Part shown: positions 1-8,010 of the stretch, piece by piece
How positions within the stretch are numbered: the stretch's first letter is position 1
How the letters are laid out: every line of letters starts with the position of its first letter
NCBI GenBank assembly: GCA_050123335.1
Contig: JASFHH010000003.1
Span: 11,524-75,523 of the forward strand
Direction: 5' to 3'
Length of the DNA stretch: 64,000 nt
From: JASFHF01 sp050123335
GTDB lineage: Bacteria > Pseudomonadota > Gammaproteobacteria > UBA12402
Position numbers and translations under genes: made by a program
Notes under the pieces: model-generated
What the model was told of the DNA's origin: nothing
The model's input: only the letters and a program-made list of their open reading frames with translations
Databases searched by the model: none

Positions 1-1
1 T

Positions 2-103
2 ATGGTTGCTGATATTCCAAAGAAAGAAGATGCTTGTGCACATGCTGCTGGCGGAATGGGCGGCGGTATGGGTGGAATGGGAGGTATGGGCGGCATGATG
101 TGA
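2..103 (+). CDS. groEL: GroEL chaperonin, C-terminal end (partial)
   Basis: The window opens inside this gene. The 33 residues present run VADIPKKED, a short Ala/His linker, then a Gly-Gly-Met tail (GGMGGGMGGMGGMGGMM) and TGA at 101-103. This tail is the hallmark of the disordered C-terminus of GroEL, which projects into the folding chamber. Everything upstream, including groES, lies outside the window. A 16-bp hairpin follows 31 bases after the stop. Confidence 0.93.
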   Translation: MVADIPKKEDACAHAAGGMGGGMGGMGGMGGMM

Positions 104-134
104 TGCAGAAGGTGATTTTTTGCGGCTTTAGGTT

Positions 135-170
135 TTTATTGTGCAAGAGATTTATCTCTTGCACAATAAA
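135..170. terminator. Perfect 16-bp hairpin after groEL
   Basis: Arms at 135-150 and 155-170 are exact reverse complements around a TTTA loop. It sits just after groEL and before the DsbA-like gene, so it is a likely terminator or mRNA-end structure, although no T tract follows on the + strand. Confidence 0.5.
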
Positions 171-224
171 GAACCTGTCGCCTTCAAAATCGCCCGGCTT
201 TGCCTTTTTTGCAATATCTGCGTT

Positions 225-285
225 GTAGCATTTTTTGCGAATGCTCATTTATTGTATATAAACTCCGCTTCGCAAAAAATGCTAC
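225..285. repeat. 17-bp inverted repeat, 27-base spacer
   Basis: Arm 225-241 (GTAGCATTTTTTGCGAA) is the exact reverse complement of 269-285. A third, partial copy of the GCAAAAAATGCT motif follows near 297-308. It lies between groEL and the DsbA-like gene. An open frame crosses this region, but the real start of the next gene is at 366. Confidence 0.55.
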
Positions 286-365
286 GCCTTGATCTTGCAA
301 AAAATGCTCGTCTGCACCTTTCCTGCAATTTTTTTCGTGCAAAACTTGTGTTAAGGAGGAACAAA

Positions 366-1142
366 GTGAGATTTAAAATTATTTTAATTGTTTTGTGTTT
401 ATTGTTAATAGGAGTAGTAGCTCAAGTTTCTGCAAGTACTAACAATGTAAATGGTTTTACTAAGGCGCAACAAGCGCAAATAAAAGTAATTATACGTAAT
501 TATCTTATTCAAAATCCACAGGTTTTGGTTGAAGCGTCTCAAGCTTTGCAAGAGCAGCAAATGCAAAAATTGCGCCAGGATGCAATCAAAAATGCGCGAG
601 TTAATACCGATGCTTTGTTAAGATCTAATAGTCCGGTGGCTGGAGCTTCGCGTGGATCAATCACCATGGTTGCTTTTTTAGATTATCAATGTCCATTTTG
701 CCGTTTAATGTCTCCAGTATTAAAACGTTTGATAAAAGATAATCCGCAAATGCGAGTTGTTTTTAAAGAGTTCCCGATTCATGGTAAATATTCTGTAATG
801 TCGGCTAAGGTTGCTTTGGCTGCTAGTTTGCAAGGTAAATATTGGGAAGTGCATCAAGCGTTAATGAAAGCAAAAATGCCGTTGACTGAGCAAGAAATTA
901 TGGATGTTGCTAAATCAACAGGATTGAATATGAAAAAATTAGCTGTTGATATGCGTAAGCCTTGGGTGAAACAAGAAATTGATGGCGTTTATCGTTTAGC
1001 TAAAAAATTAAATTTAATTGGAGACCCGTCATTTTTTATTATGAAATCCAACATGACCGATAATTCCAAAGATCAAATTTATTTTATAGCGGGCTACGTT
1101 TCTGAGCAGGAATTGCAAGGTGCGATTAATAAGTTGAAATGA
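366..1142 (+). CDS. DsbA-family thiol:disulfide oxidoreductase (DsbA2/Com1-like), periplasmic
   Basis: The protein has 258 residues. I chose GTG 366 because AAGGAGGA lies just upstream and the new N-terminus is a clean signal peptide (basic VRFK, hydrophobic core, cleavage near VSA/S). A longer frame from 141 runs through hairpins and is not credible. After a helical segment rich in Gln (QNPQVLVEASQALQEQQ), typical of dimerising DsbA2, Com1 and ScsC proteins, comes a thioredoxin fold with active site CPFC (DYQCPFCRLM) and a cis-Pro loop (GDPSFFI). DsbA2 proteins oxidise and isomerise disulfides in exported proteins; in Legionella this supports Dot/Icm function (family knowledge). The DsbB-like partner at 26617 is oddly degenerate. 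Confidence 0.85.
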   Translation: MRFKIILIVLCLLLIGVVAQVSASTNNVNGFTKAQQAQIKVIIRNYLIQNPQVLVEASQALQEQQMQKLRQDAIKNARVNTDALLRSNSPVAGASRGSITMVAFLDYQCPFCRLMSPVLKRLIKDNPQMRVVFKEFPIHGKYSVMSAKVALAASLQGKYWEVHQALMKAKMPLTEQEIMDVAKSTGLNMKKLAVDMRKPWVKQEIDGVYRLAKKLNLIGDPSFFIMKSNMTDNSKDQIYFIAGYVSEQELQGAINKLK

Positions 1143-1192
1143 GTATGATAAATTGCAAATAAGATTGAAAATAAGAAAAGAGGGAAAAAGGT

Positions 1193-1489
1193 ATGTTCTT
1201 TAAAAATAAAAAATGTGGTCAAGTAATTAGTAAGTTAATCGACTATGCGCTTGTGTTAGGTATAGGAATAGGTATTCCTGGCATAGGGGGCAATATAAAT
1301 TGTGGAATTGATCCTAATAATTGTAATACATATACAAATATAAGTAGTATATTTTTTACTAGTATTGGAATGTCATCATTTGCTACGCTTATTCTAAAAA
1401 AGCTTATAGAAAAATGTTGTAATCAACATTGCCAAACTGGCTGGAAAAACCCATCAGAAAGAAAACCAGAGGTAGTTGGCTATATATAA
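1193..1489 (+). CDS. Small hydrophobic Cys-rich protein, unknown
   Basis: A 98-residue protein starting at ATG 1193 after a GAGGGAAA ribosome site. It has two hydrophobic stretches: one Gly/Ile-rich near residues 17-35 (LGIGIGIPGIGG) and one near 50-70. Between and after them lie several cysteines (two flanking a PNN motif, then CC and C near 76-82). I do not recognise the family. A two-span small membrane protein is the simplest reading. Confidence 0.5.
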   Translation: MFFKNKKCGQVISKLIDYALVLGIGIGIPGIGGNINCGIDPNNCNTYTNISSIFFTSIGMSSFATLILKKLIEKCCNQHCQTGWKNPSERKPEVVGYI

Positions 1490-1507
1490 GGAAATTTAGC
1501 CAATTGG

Positions 1508-1526
1508 TTATCTAAATTTTAGATAA
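1508..1526. terminator. Short AT-rich palindrome between convergent genes
   Basis: TTATCTAAA and TTTAGATAA are exact complements around one base. The site lies between the convergent genes ending at 1489 and 1519 and overlaps the last codons of the minus-strand gene. It may be a weak bidirectional terminator. Confidence 0.3.
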
Positions 1527-2163
1527 TTTCCCAATTATTCTTTTTAGCTAATCTGCGTAAAAATATATCGGGATTTACTGCGATTGCATGTCCTGCAGCA
1601 GATAATAATGTGGCATCATAAATAGAATTTCCGTAAGCAAAACAATCTTTCAGATCAGCTTGATATTGTTGACAGACTCTTTTGGCGATGGTTAATTTTT
1701 CTTCAGCAAACGGATTTTGTGTTGGTGGAAGATTAGTAAAATAATTGTTTTCAATTACACAATAGCTAGGTTCAATATGATCGATATTCAAATGTGCAGC
1801 AAATACTTTTGCAATAAAATGCGGTGTTCCAGTTAATAAAACTAAAATGTCACTATTTTTTCGATGTTGTTCGATTTTGGAAATCAAGTGAGGCCTGATT
1901 TTTTTTAACAATTTTTCTTTGACGTAACTTTCTGCCAGCTGCTTGATTTCATCTTTTGACATTCCTGATAGGTAAGCTTTGTTTTGTACAAAAATTTTTA
2001 ATTTATATTTTGGCAGCCATTTTAAAATAAACATCCAATATTTGAGAAAGTGTTTCAGACCAATATGTCGTTTTCTAATTAAATAAAAGAAAAAAGATCT
2101 TTCAGAATTCATCCCTCCCAAGATGGTTCCATCTAAATCAAAAAAAGCAATACGTTTATTCAT
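1519..2163 (-). CDS. HAD superfamily hydrolase, subfamily IB (SerB-like phosphatase)
   Basis: The 214-residue protein shows the HAD motifs in order: motif I FFDLDGTIL near the N-terminus (nucleophile Asp), motif II VLLTGTP (Thr), a lysine in the middle (EEKLTIAKR), and motif IV YGNSIYD. The usual GDSxxD is GNSxxD here, a variant seen in the IB group. Family members dephosphorylate small phosphometabolites; the substrate cannot be read from the sequence. It faces the preceding small gene and stands alone. Confidence 0.75.
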   Translation of the reverse strand: MNKRIAFFDLDGTILGGMNSERSFFFYLIRKRHIGLKHFLKYWMFILKWLPKYKLKIFVQNKAYLSGMSKDEIKQLAESYVKEKLLKKIRPHLISKIEQHRKNSDILVLLTGTPHFIAKVFAAHLNIDHIEPSYCVIENNYFTNLPPTQNPFAEEKLTIAKRVCQQYQADLKDCFAYGNSIYDATLLSAAGHAIAVNPDIFLRRLAKKNNWEII

Positions 2164-2216
2164 TTAATTATGATAGAGGAAATCAGGTGCTAAGTCTAGT
2201 TCGATCCTCGATGAAG

Positions 2217-2334
2217 ATGCGAGATTTATGGGAAATTCTGATATTGAAGTTAAATTGAAACTCGCGATTTTACAAAAACAAACAGGTTGTAAAATCGCGA
2301 GTTCCAATTTGAACTGACAGTATAAATCTCGCAT
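2217..2334. repeat. Nested inverted repeat (family D)
   Basis: Outer arms 2217-2229 (ATGCGAGATTTAT) and 2322-2334 are exact complements, as are inner 17-bp arms 2259-2275 and 2287-2303 (AACTCGCGATTTTACAA). The whole spacer upstream of glyQ could fold into one long imperfect hairpin. A related arrangement with shared words (TGTAAAATC, TTCATTGG) is at 37840-38135. Confidence 0.6.
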
Positions 2335-2385
2335 TTTCATTGGTGAGTGTATAGACTTGATATCTTATTAGGTTATAATGAAAAC

Positions 2386-3288
2386 GTGGACAAAATTATT
2401 ACTTTTCAAGAATTAATTTTTAAATTGCAGCAATATTGGGCAAGTCTCGATTGTGTAATAGTTCAACCTTTAGATCTGCAAGTTGGAGCAGGAACTTTTC
2501 ATCCCGCAACATTTTTGCGTGCGATTGGGCCGGAGCCTTGGAGATCTGCTTATGTGCAGCCTAGTCGACGTCCCACAGATGGTCGTTATGGTGAAAATCC
2601 TAATCGGGTGCAGCATTATTATCAGTTCCAGGTAGCATTAAAGCCTTCACCAAATAATATTCAAGATCTTTACTTAAATTCGCTGGAAATTTTAGGCATA
2701 GATTTTTTAGAGCACGATGTTCGTTTTGTTGAAGATAATTGGGAATCGCCGACTTTAGGAGCATGGGGTTTAGGCTGGGAAGTTTGGTTGGATGGTATGG
2801 AAATCACCCAATTTACTTATTTCCAGCAGGCTGGCGGATTGGAGTGCAGACCGGTTACTGGTGAAATAACTTATGGTTTAGAACGAATTGCTATGTATTT
2901 GCAAAAAGTTGATAGGATGTTTGATTTAGTATGGACACAATCTTCATTGGGGACGGTGACTTATGGAGATGTGTTTTTACAAAATGAAAAAGAAATGTCT
3001 GCTTATAATTTTGAATATGCTGATATTGCAATATTATTTAAAGAATTTGAAACTTGTGAGCAACAATGTAATCAATTAATAGATGCTGCATTACCATTGC
3101 CGGCGTATGAGATGGTATTAAAAGCGTCACACACATTTAATTTATTAGATGCACGGCACGCAATTTCCGTAACCGAAAGACAGCAATATATTTTGCGTGT
3201 ACGTAAATTAGCGCAAGCGGTGGCAAAATCATATTATGCGTCACGCGAACAATTGGGTTTCCCTATGCTTAAGGAAGGCGAAGTATAA
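2386..3288 (+). CDS. glyQ: Glycine--tRNA ligase alpha subunit
   Basis: Charges tRNA-Gly together with GlyS as an alpha2beta2 enzyme in the cytosol. The sequence has the class II alpha-subunit signature: TFQELIFKLQQYWA, QPLDLQVGAGTFHPATFLRA, GPEPW and RRPTDGRYGENPNR. The frame is open from GTG 2347, but GTG 2386 gives about 300 residues and an N-terminus matching the family (303 in E. coli). No ribosome site precedes 2386, and a TATAAT hexamer sits at 2374-2379, so a leaderless mRNA is possible. The stop overlaps the glyS start (TAATG). Confidence 0.93.
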   Translation: MDKIITFQELIFKLQQYWASLDCVIVQPLDLQVGAGTFHPATFLRAIGPEPWRSAYVQPSRRPTDGRYGENPNRVQHYYQFQVALKPSPNNIQDLYLNSLEILGIDFLEHDVRFVEDNWESPTLGAWGLGWEVWLDGMEITQFTYFQQAGGLECRPVTGEITYGLERIAMYLQKVDRMFDLVWTQSSLGTVTYGDVFLQNEKEMSAYNFEYADIAILFKEFETCEQQCNQLIDAALPLPAYEMVLKASHTFNLLDARHAISVTERQQYILRVRKLAQAVAKSYYASREQLGFPMLKEGEV

Positions 3289-5372
3289 TGATAAAAAAAG
3301 ATTTTTTATTTGAATTATTAACGGAAGAATTGCCGCCAAAAGATTTATATAAATTATCACAAGCGTTAGAGAACAACTTCATAGAAAATTTGGGTAAGAA
3401 CAAGTTAAATTATGCTGAAATAAAATCTTTTGCAACGCCGCGGCGTTTAGCGGTTTTAATTAAAAAACTTGATGATGCACAGCCGCAGCAGATGATTGAG
3501 CGGCGAGGTCCTGCAGTTTCTACTGCTTTTGATCAAAATGGCAAACCAACCAAAGCGTGCATTGGGTTTGCGCAATCTTGCGGAGTAACGCCACAGGAAT
3601 TAACAGTGATTAAAACTGATAAAGGCGAATGGGTTGGTTTTAAAAAGGAGCAAGCAGGTAAAAGTATTTTTCAGATTATGCCTGAGATTGTTAAGCAGGC
3701 GTTAAAATCTTTGCCAATTAACAGGCCAATGCGTTGGGGTAATAGTGAAGTTGAATTTATTCGGCCGGTGCATTCTGTGATTTTGTTATTTGACAAAAAA
3801 ATAATAGCAGCAGAAATTTTAGGTATTAAAGCCAGTAATACAACTTTAGGTCATCGGTTTTTATCTAAAGACAAAATAAAAATTAAGTATCCGCGTGATT
3901 ATGAAAAAATACTGAAGAAGCATTTTGTAATTGCTGATTTTATTAAGCGCAAAGCAGATATTCAACGACAGGTTTTACATTTTGCAGATAAAGTTGGCGG
4001 CAAGGCTTTAATGGAAAATGATTTATTAAATGAAGTTACTGCATTAGTTGAGTGGCCAGTTGGTTTGTTAGCGAATTTTCCTGAGCATTTTTTACAAGTT
4101 CCAGCAGAAATTTTAATTTCTTCAATTTGTCAACATCAAAAATGTTTCCCAATAAAAGATGAAAATAATAAATTGCTGCCTAATTTTATTACTATAAGTA
4201 ACATCAAAAGCAAACGCCCCCATGTGGTAATTGCTGGAAATGAAAAAGTAATGAATGCGCGATTAAGTGATGCTGAATTTTTTTATCATACGGATATTGC
4301 TCAATCATTGGTAAAGCGAGTTGATGTGTTAAAAAACATTATTTTTCAACAACAATTGGGAAGTTTGTATGATAAGACCAAGCGGCTGATGGTTTTGTCT
4401 GCTTGGATCGCAGAATTAATTGGAGCTGATCAACAACATGCGGAACGAGCTGCATATTTGTCTAAGACTGATTTGGTGACGGAGGTGGTTGGTGAGTTTC
4501 CAGAATTGCAGGGTGTTATGGGATATTATTATGCTTTGCATGATGGAGAACCAGAGCAAGTGGCGGTGGCAATTCGCGAACAATATATGCCTGAGCATGC
4601 CAATGCGTTGTTACCACAAACTTTAGTTGGTCAAGTGTTAGCATCGGCAGATCGTGTTGATACGCTGATTGGTATTTTTGGAATTAATAAAATCCCAACT
4701 GGAGATAAAGATCCTTTTGCTTTGCGTCGCGCCGCTTCAGGTATTGTTAGGATAATTGTCGAAAATAAATTGCCGCTTAATTTGTGGTTTTTATTGGAAA
4801 AGTCTTTGGATCTGTATGGTGATTTAATTAAGCGTGATAATGTAGTCGAGCAGGCATTTCAATTTATTCAGGACAGATTGAAGTCTTATGTATTAGAACA
4901 TGGATTTTCTGCGCATGAATTTGCTGCAGTTGCTGCAAGGAATGTTCATGAGACATATGATTTTTACTTAAGATTATTGGCGCTTAAAAAATTTCTTGCA
5001 ATGCCAGAGGCTGCGAGTCTAGCGGCAGCAAATAAAAGAGTTAGCAAATTGTTAGCTAAAGAAGCACAACAATTAATTGCAGGTCATGTATTGCAGCAAG
5101 AGTTATTGACAGAAGATGATGAAATCAAATTAGCGCAGTTGATTGCTGAAAAACGTGAACAGACTCAGCAATTAGCTTTATCGCAAGATTATGTTGCATT
5201 GTTGCAAGATTTGGCTGAACTGCAGCAGCCAATCGATAATTTTTTTGATCATGTAATGGTGATGGTTGAAGATAAAAACGTTTGTGCGAATCGTCTATTG
5301 TTATTAGCTAGGTTGCGTGAGTTATTTTTGCAAGTGGCTGATATTTCATTAATTCCTGGGTCAGCGACATGA
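3288..5372 (+). CDS. glyS: Glycine--tRNA ligase beta subunit
   Basis: The 694-residue subunit opens with the conserved DFLFELLTEELPPKDL and contains SFATPRRLAVLI, NRPMRWG, FIRPVHSVILLF and KTDLVTEVVGEFPELQGVMG, all landmarks of bacterial GlyS. The C-terminal part holds the anticodon-binding region. It binds and positions tRNA-Gly for the GlyQ active site. It is translationally coupled to glyQ (1-base overlap) and overlaps gmhB by 4 bases. Confidence 0.95.
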   Translation: MIKKDFLFELLTEELPPKDLYKLSQALENNFIENLGKNKLNYAEIKSFATPRRLAVLIKKLDDAQPQQMIERRGPAVSTAFDQNGKPTKACIGFAQSCGVTPQELTVIKTDKGEWVGFKKEQAGKSIFQIMPEIVKQALKSLPINRPMRWGNSEVEFIRPVHSVILLFDKKIIAAEILGIKASNTTLGHRFLSKDKIKIKYPRDYEKILKKHFVIADFIKRKADIQRQVLHFADKVGGKALMENDLLNEVTALVEWPVGLLANFPEHFLQVPAEILISSICQHQKCFPIKDENNKLLPNFITISNIKSKRPHVVIAGNEKVMNARLSDAEFFYHTDIAQSLVKRVDVLKNIIFQQQLGSLYDKTKRLMVLSAWIAELIGADQQHAERAAYLSKTDLVTEVVGEFPELQGVMGYYYALHDGEPEQVAVAIREQYMPEHANALLPQTLVGQVLASADRVDTLIGIFGINKIPTGDKDPFALRRAASGIVRIIVENKLPLNLWFLLEKSLDLYGDLIKRDNVVEQAFQFIQDRLKSYVLEHGFSAHEFAAVAARNVHETYDFYLRLLALKKFLAMPEAASLAAANKRVSKLLAKEAQQLIAGHVLQQELLTEDDEIKLAQLIAEKREQTQQLALSQDYVALLQDLAELQQPIDNFFDHVMVMVEDKNVCANRLLLLARLRELFLQVADISLIPGSAT

Positions 5373-5899
5373 AATTAATTATTCTTGATCGTGACGGCGT
5401 TATCAATGAAGATACCCCACATTATATTAAGTCCGCTGAGGAATGGCGTCCGATTCCTGGAAGTTTAGAAGCAATCGCCAAACTTAATCATGCTGGGTAC
5501 ACTGTAATTATCGCAACTAATCAATCAGGAATTGGGCGTGGTTATTTTGACGTGGAAGCTTTAGATGAAATGCATGCTAAGATGCAGAGAGAGTTGGCTA
5601 AAATTGGAGGTAAGATAGATCATATTTATTTTTGTCCACACACTCCGGATGACAATTGTGATTGCCGCAAGCCAAAAACCGGAATGTTTGAACAAATCAT
5701 GCATGATTATGGTCTGCGCGATTTGAAGGGCGTGATTAATGTTGGAGATGCTTTGCGTGAAATACAAGTGGGGCAAATATTTGACTGTCGCAATATCTTG
5801 GTTTTAACCGGCAAAGGTCAAAAAACTTTGCAGGATAACCCGGATATCTCCGCCGAAATTTTCCAGGATTTGGCGGCATTGGTTAATTCATTGGTGTGA
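5369..5899 (+). CDS. gmhB: D-glycero-beta-D-manno-heptose-1,7-bisphosphate 7-phosphatase
   Basis: The 176-residue HAD phosphatase removes the 7-phosphate of heptose bisphosphate in the ADP-heptose pathway for the LPS inner core. It shows the LDRDGVIN nucleophile motif, ATNQSGIGRGYF, the Zn-binding loop CPHTPDDNCDCRKP and the acidic motif GDALREI. The last motif usually reads GDxxxD; Glu replaces the second Asp. The ATGA overlap with glyS places it third in the operon, a common arrangement in gammaproteobacteria. Confidence 0.9.
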   Translation: MKLIILDRDGVINEDTPHYIKSAEEWRPIPGSLEAIAKLNHAGYTVIIATNQSGIGRGYFDVEALDEMHAKMQRELAKIGGKIDHIYFCPHTPDDNCDCRKPKTGMFEQIMHDYGLRDLKGVINVGDALREIQVGQIFDCRNILVLTGKGQKTLQDNPDISAEIFQDLAALVNSLV

Positions 5900-6085
5900 T
5901 TTGTGAAATAAATATATTTTTATATTGGTTGATAACTTTATCCATTGTATCAAAAACTGGTCTAGGAGGCTAATGAATATTAGCCATAATATTGTTTACT
6001 TAAGTGATTTTTTGGATTCATAACGTTCTCTTGCTTTTTTTATTGCTGAATGTAATCTTTCTTCGAAAATCTTTTTTGGCGGTAA

Positions 6086-7072
6086 TTAAGTCATAAATTG
6101 GCAAACGCGTATACCACTATCATTAAGTTGTAATAATTCAACACGTTCATCTGATTTTTCAGCACACAGTATGATTCCGATAGGTGGATTTTCGCCAGGT
6201 AACATTTCGTATTTTTCAAGCCAGCGCAAATATAATTCTATTTGCCCTTTATCAGCCGGTTTAAATGCTCCCATTTTAAGCTCGATCGCTGTCATACATT
6301 TTAATTGTCTATTGAACATTAATAAATCAATTTTAAAAAAGTCTCCATCAATCTCAATTACTTTTTGTCTTTCTTGGAAAGTAAATCCGGTGCCCATACT
6401 AAGTAGAAATTGTTGGATATCGCTAACAATAGCATCTTCAAACGATCGTTCATCTTCAAATTGTTGATTACTTAGATATTGCAAGATAACAGGATCCTGC
6501 ATGATAAAATCTGGTTTTAAAATATCAGTTTTTCTTAGTTTGATAATTTCTTTTTTTATAATTGATTCAGGCTTTTTAGCAATTGCAGTACGCTCAAATA
6601 GCATACTACTTAGTTTTTCTTTTAATCTGCTGATACTCCAGCGTTCAATACGACACATTTCTGCATAAAATTCTCTTTTCAGCTTATTTTCAATGTTGAG
6701 TAAAAAAACAAAATGCGACCATTTAAGATGATTTGACAAAGATATTACAATTTGTTCATCAGGAAATAATTTTGCGAATTGGATGCATCGATAGATAACT
6801 CTGCGACCAAAACTGGAGCCAAATTTAATTTGAAGTTTATCAGCAAGAGTGTCGATGATGCCTGCGCCATATTTAGCACGCTCAGAGTCTAAAATATCAT
6901 AATTAACACGTTGTCCGATATGCCAATAAAGTAGCACACCTGTTTGGCTTATTTTACGTAAAGTTTGTTGTTGAGTTGATTCTATGAGATTACTGATGTC
7001 TTTAAATAGCTTATTTGCTGTGTTATTAACATCAGGGCAATCAATGCTAGAGTTGTTCATAATTTTACCCAA
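6086..7072 (-). CDS. YhcG/DUF1016 PD-(D/E)XK nuclease-family protein, truncated by in-frame stop
   Basis: The 328-residue protein has the DUF1016 N-terminal helical domain (LLYWHIGQRVNYDIL, YGAGIIDTLADKL, SFGRRVIYRCIQFAKLFP) and a PD-(D/E)XK nuclease core (FFKIDLLMFNRQ, TAIELKMGAFKPADKGQ). It ends abruptly at VCQFMT with TAA at 6086-6088. The same frame stays open beyond it to TAA 5996-5998 and encodes LPPKKIFEERLHSAIKKARE, the conserved tail of the family. The family position just after FMT is normally Glu or Gln, so a single GAA/CAA to TAA change explains the truncation. The nuclease residues lie upstream of the stop, so activity may remain. The function of the family is not settled (defence and toxin-antitoxin roles are proposed). 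Confidence 0.82.
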   Translation of the reverse strand: MGKIMNNSSIDCPDVNNTANKLFKDISNLIESTQQQTLRKISQTGVLLYWHIGQRVNYDILDSERAKYGAGIIDTLADKLQIKFGSSFGRRVIYRCIQFAKLFPDEQIVISLSNHLKWSHFVFLLNIENKLKREFYAEMCRIERWSISRLKEKLSSMLFERTAIAKKPESIIKKEIIKLRKTDILKPDFIMQDPVILQYLSNQQFEDERSFEDAIVSDIQQFLLSMGTGFTFQERQKVIEIDGDFFKIDLLMFNRQLKCMTAIELKMGAFKPADKGQIELYLRWLEKYEMLPGENPPIGIILCAEKSDERVELLQLNDSGIRVCQFMT

Positions 7073-7102
7073 AATATTATAAAAAAGCCAAAAAAAATCA
7101 AA

Positions 7103-7172
7103 GGGTTAAAATTGTGTCTACGAGTAGACACAATTGAAAAATCTTAACCCGATAGTGTCTATATTAGACACT
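7103..7172. promoter_or_regulatory. Two adjacent GTGTCTA/TAGACAC palindromes upstream of the YhcG-like gene
   Basis: Site 1 at 7110-7135 has 11-base arms ending GTGTCTA and starting TAGACAC around CGAG. Site 2 at 7154-7172 is AGTGTCTA-TAT-TAGACACT, perfect. GGGTTAA (7103-7109) and TTAACCC (7144-7150) form outer arms around site 1. The shared 7-base half-site in two palindromes 31-105 bases before the minus-strand start suggests a paired operator, but terminator or cruciform roles are possible. Confidence 0.4.
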
Positions 7173-7435
7173 GTTTTACCACCTTCCTATAAAAGTTGGT
7201 AAACAATATTACTGGATTTTTGCTCTCTCGGTAAGACTTTTTTGTGGTCAATTGGAGATTTGCCTTATAAATCATATGGGTTATGCTATTTTATCCGATA
7301 TTTCTACTGTTCCTGCATGGAAAACCATTAAATTAACACAAAAAATTATCAAATTTTATTGTATTTCTTTGGCGATGTTTAATATTTGTTCTATATTAAA
7401 TTTATCGATTGGGTTTGTAGGAGAAGAAGAGACTC

Positions 7436-7510
7436 ATGCAGATTCAAGACCGATTGCCAATTTCATTTAATTTTGGTAGTCACATTTTGGAGTTACCAAG
7501 TGGGGGTTAA
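7436..7510 (+). CDS. Possible 24-residue leader ORF ahead of pilus operon
   Basis: ATG 7436 follows AGGAGAAGAAG and encodes 24 residues beginning MQIQDRLPIS and ending ELPSGG, stopping 2 bases before the TcpQ-like start. A 72-codon frame from TTG 7252 overlaps it in another phase and has no ribosome site. No family is recognised. Tight spacing to the pilus operon is the only support, so it may be chance. The rest of 7173-7435 shows no gene. Confidence 0.25.
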   Translation: MQIQDRLPISFNFGSHILELPSGG

Positions 7511-7512
7511 AA

Positions 7513-7965
7513 GTGAAAATAATATTATCAATAATATTTGGTATGTCTTGCGCTTTTATAATTAATGTAGGATATGCCGGTACAGTTCCAGTTAAGTATG
7601 TTCAAATTTCTCATTCTAAAATTAAGCCAGTTAAAAAAGATAAATCAGTTCACAAAACTATAGTTAAACCTAAACCTATAATTAAACCGAGACCAGTTAA
7701 GATTAAGCGAGAGCCTTTTTTTATTATGACCAGTGGTTTTTTGTTACCTAATTTACGTATGTTTGCCAGGAAATTTAATTATCATCTGGTTTGGAAAGTA
7801 ATTGATGTTAATACGGGTGAACAAATGGATTATCGATGGATTGGAACACACAAGGTTGTTGGCGCAACATCTTTGGATATTTTACAAAAGATATTAAAGC
7901 CATATCCGGTTGTAGTTAATGTCTGGAAGACTAATAGAGTGGTTGAAGTTGCAAATGTTGGTTAA
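7513..7965 (+). CDS. TcpQ/PilL-like pilus biogenesis protein, exported
   Basis: The 150-residue protein starts at GTG 7513 behind GGGGG. A signal peptide ends at GYA/G; a Lys/Pro-rich linker (residues about 35-70) follows. The C-terminal 80 residues resemble the TcpQ/PilL C-terminal domain: LRMFARKFNYHLVW, then a short sheet region ending VGATSLDILQKILKPYP. TcpQ-type proteins assist the outer-membrane secretin of type IVB pili. Position directly ahead of pilN supports this. Confidence 0.7.
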   Translation: MKIILSIIFGMSCAFIINVGYAGTVPVKYVQISHSKIKPVKKDKSVHKTIVKPKPIIKPRPVKIKREPFFIMTSGFLLPNLRMFARKFNYHLVWKVIDVNTGEQMDYRWIGTHKVVGATSLDILQKILKPYPVVVNVWKTNRVVEVANVG

Positions 7966-8010
7966 CCACTGAAAGTTTATCATTACGAAATATTTATTGA
8001 GGGGGAAAGT

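Noticed and set aside
34..228. Open frame of 64 codons at the window start
   Set aside because: It is out of phase with the clear GroEL Gly-Gly-Met tail and reads through a terminator-like hairpin.
7252..7470. 72-codon frame upstream of the pilus operon
   Set aside because: TTG start without a ribosome site, no recognisable domain, and it conflicts with a better-spaced short ORF.
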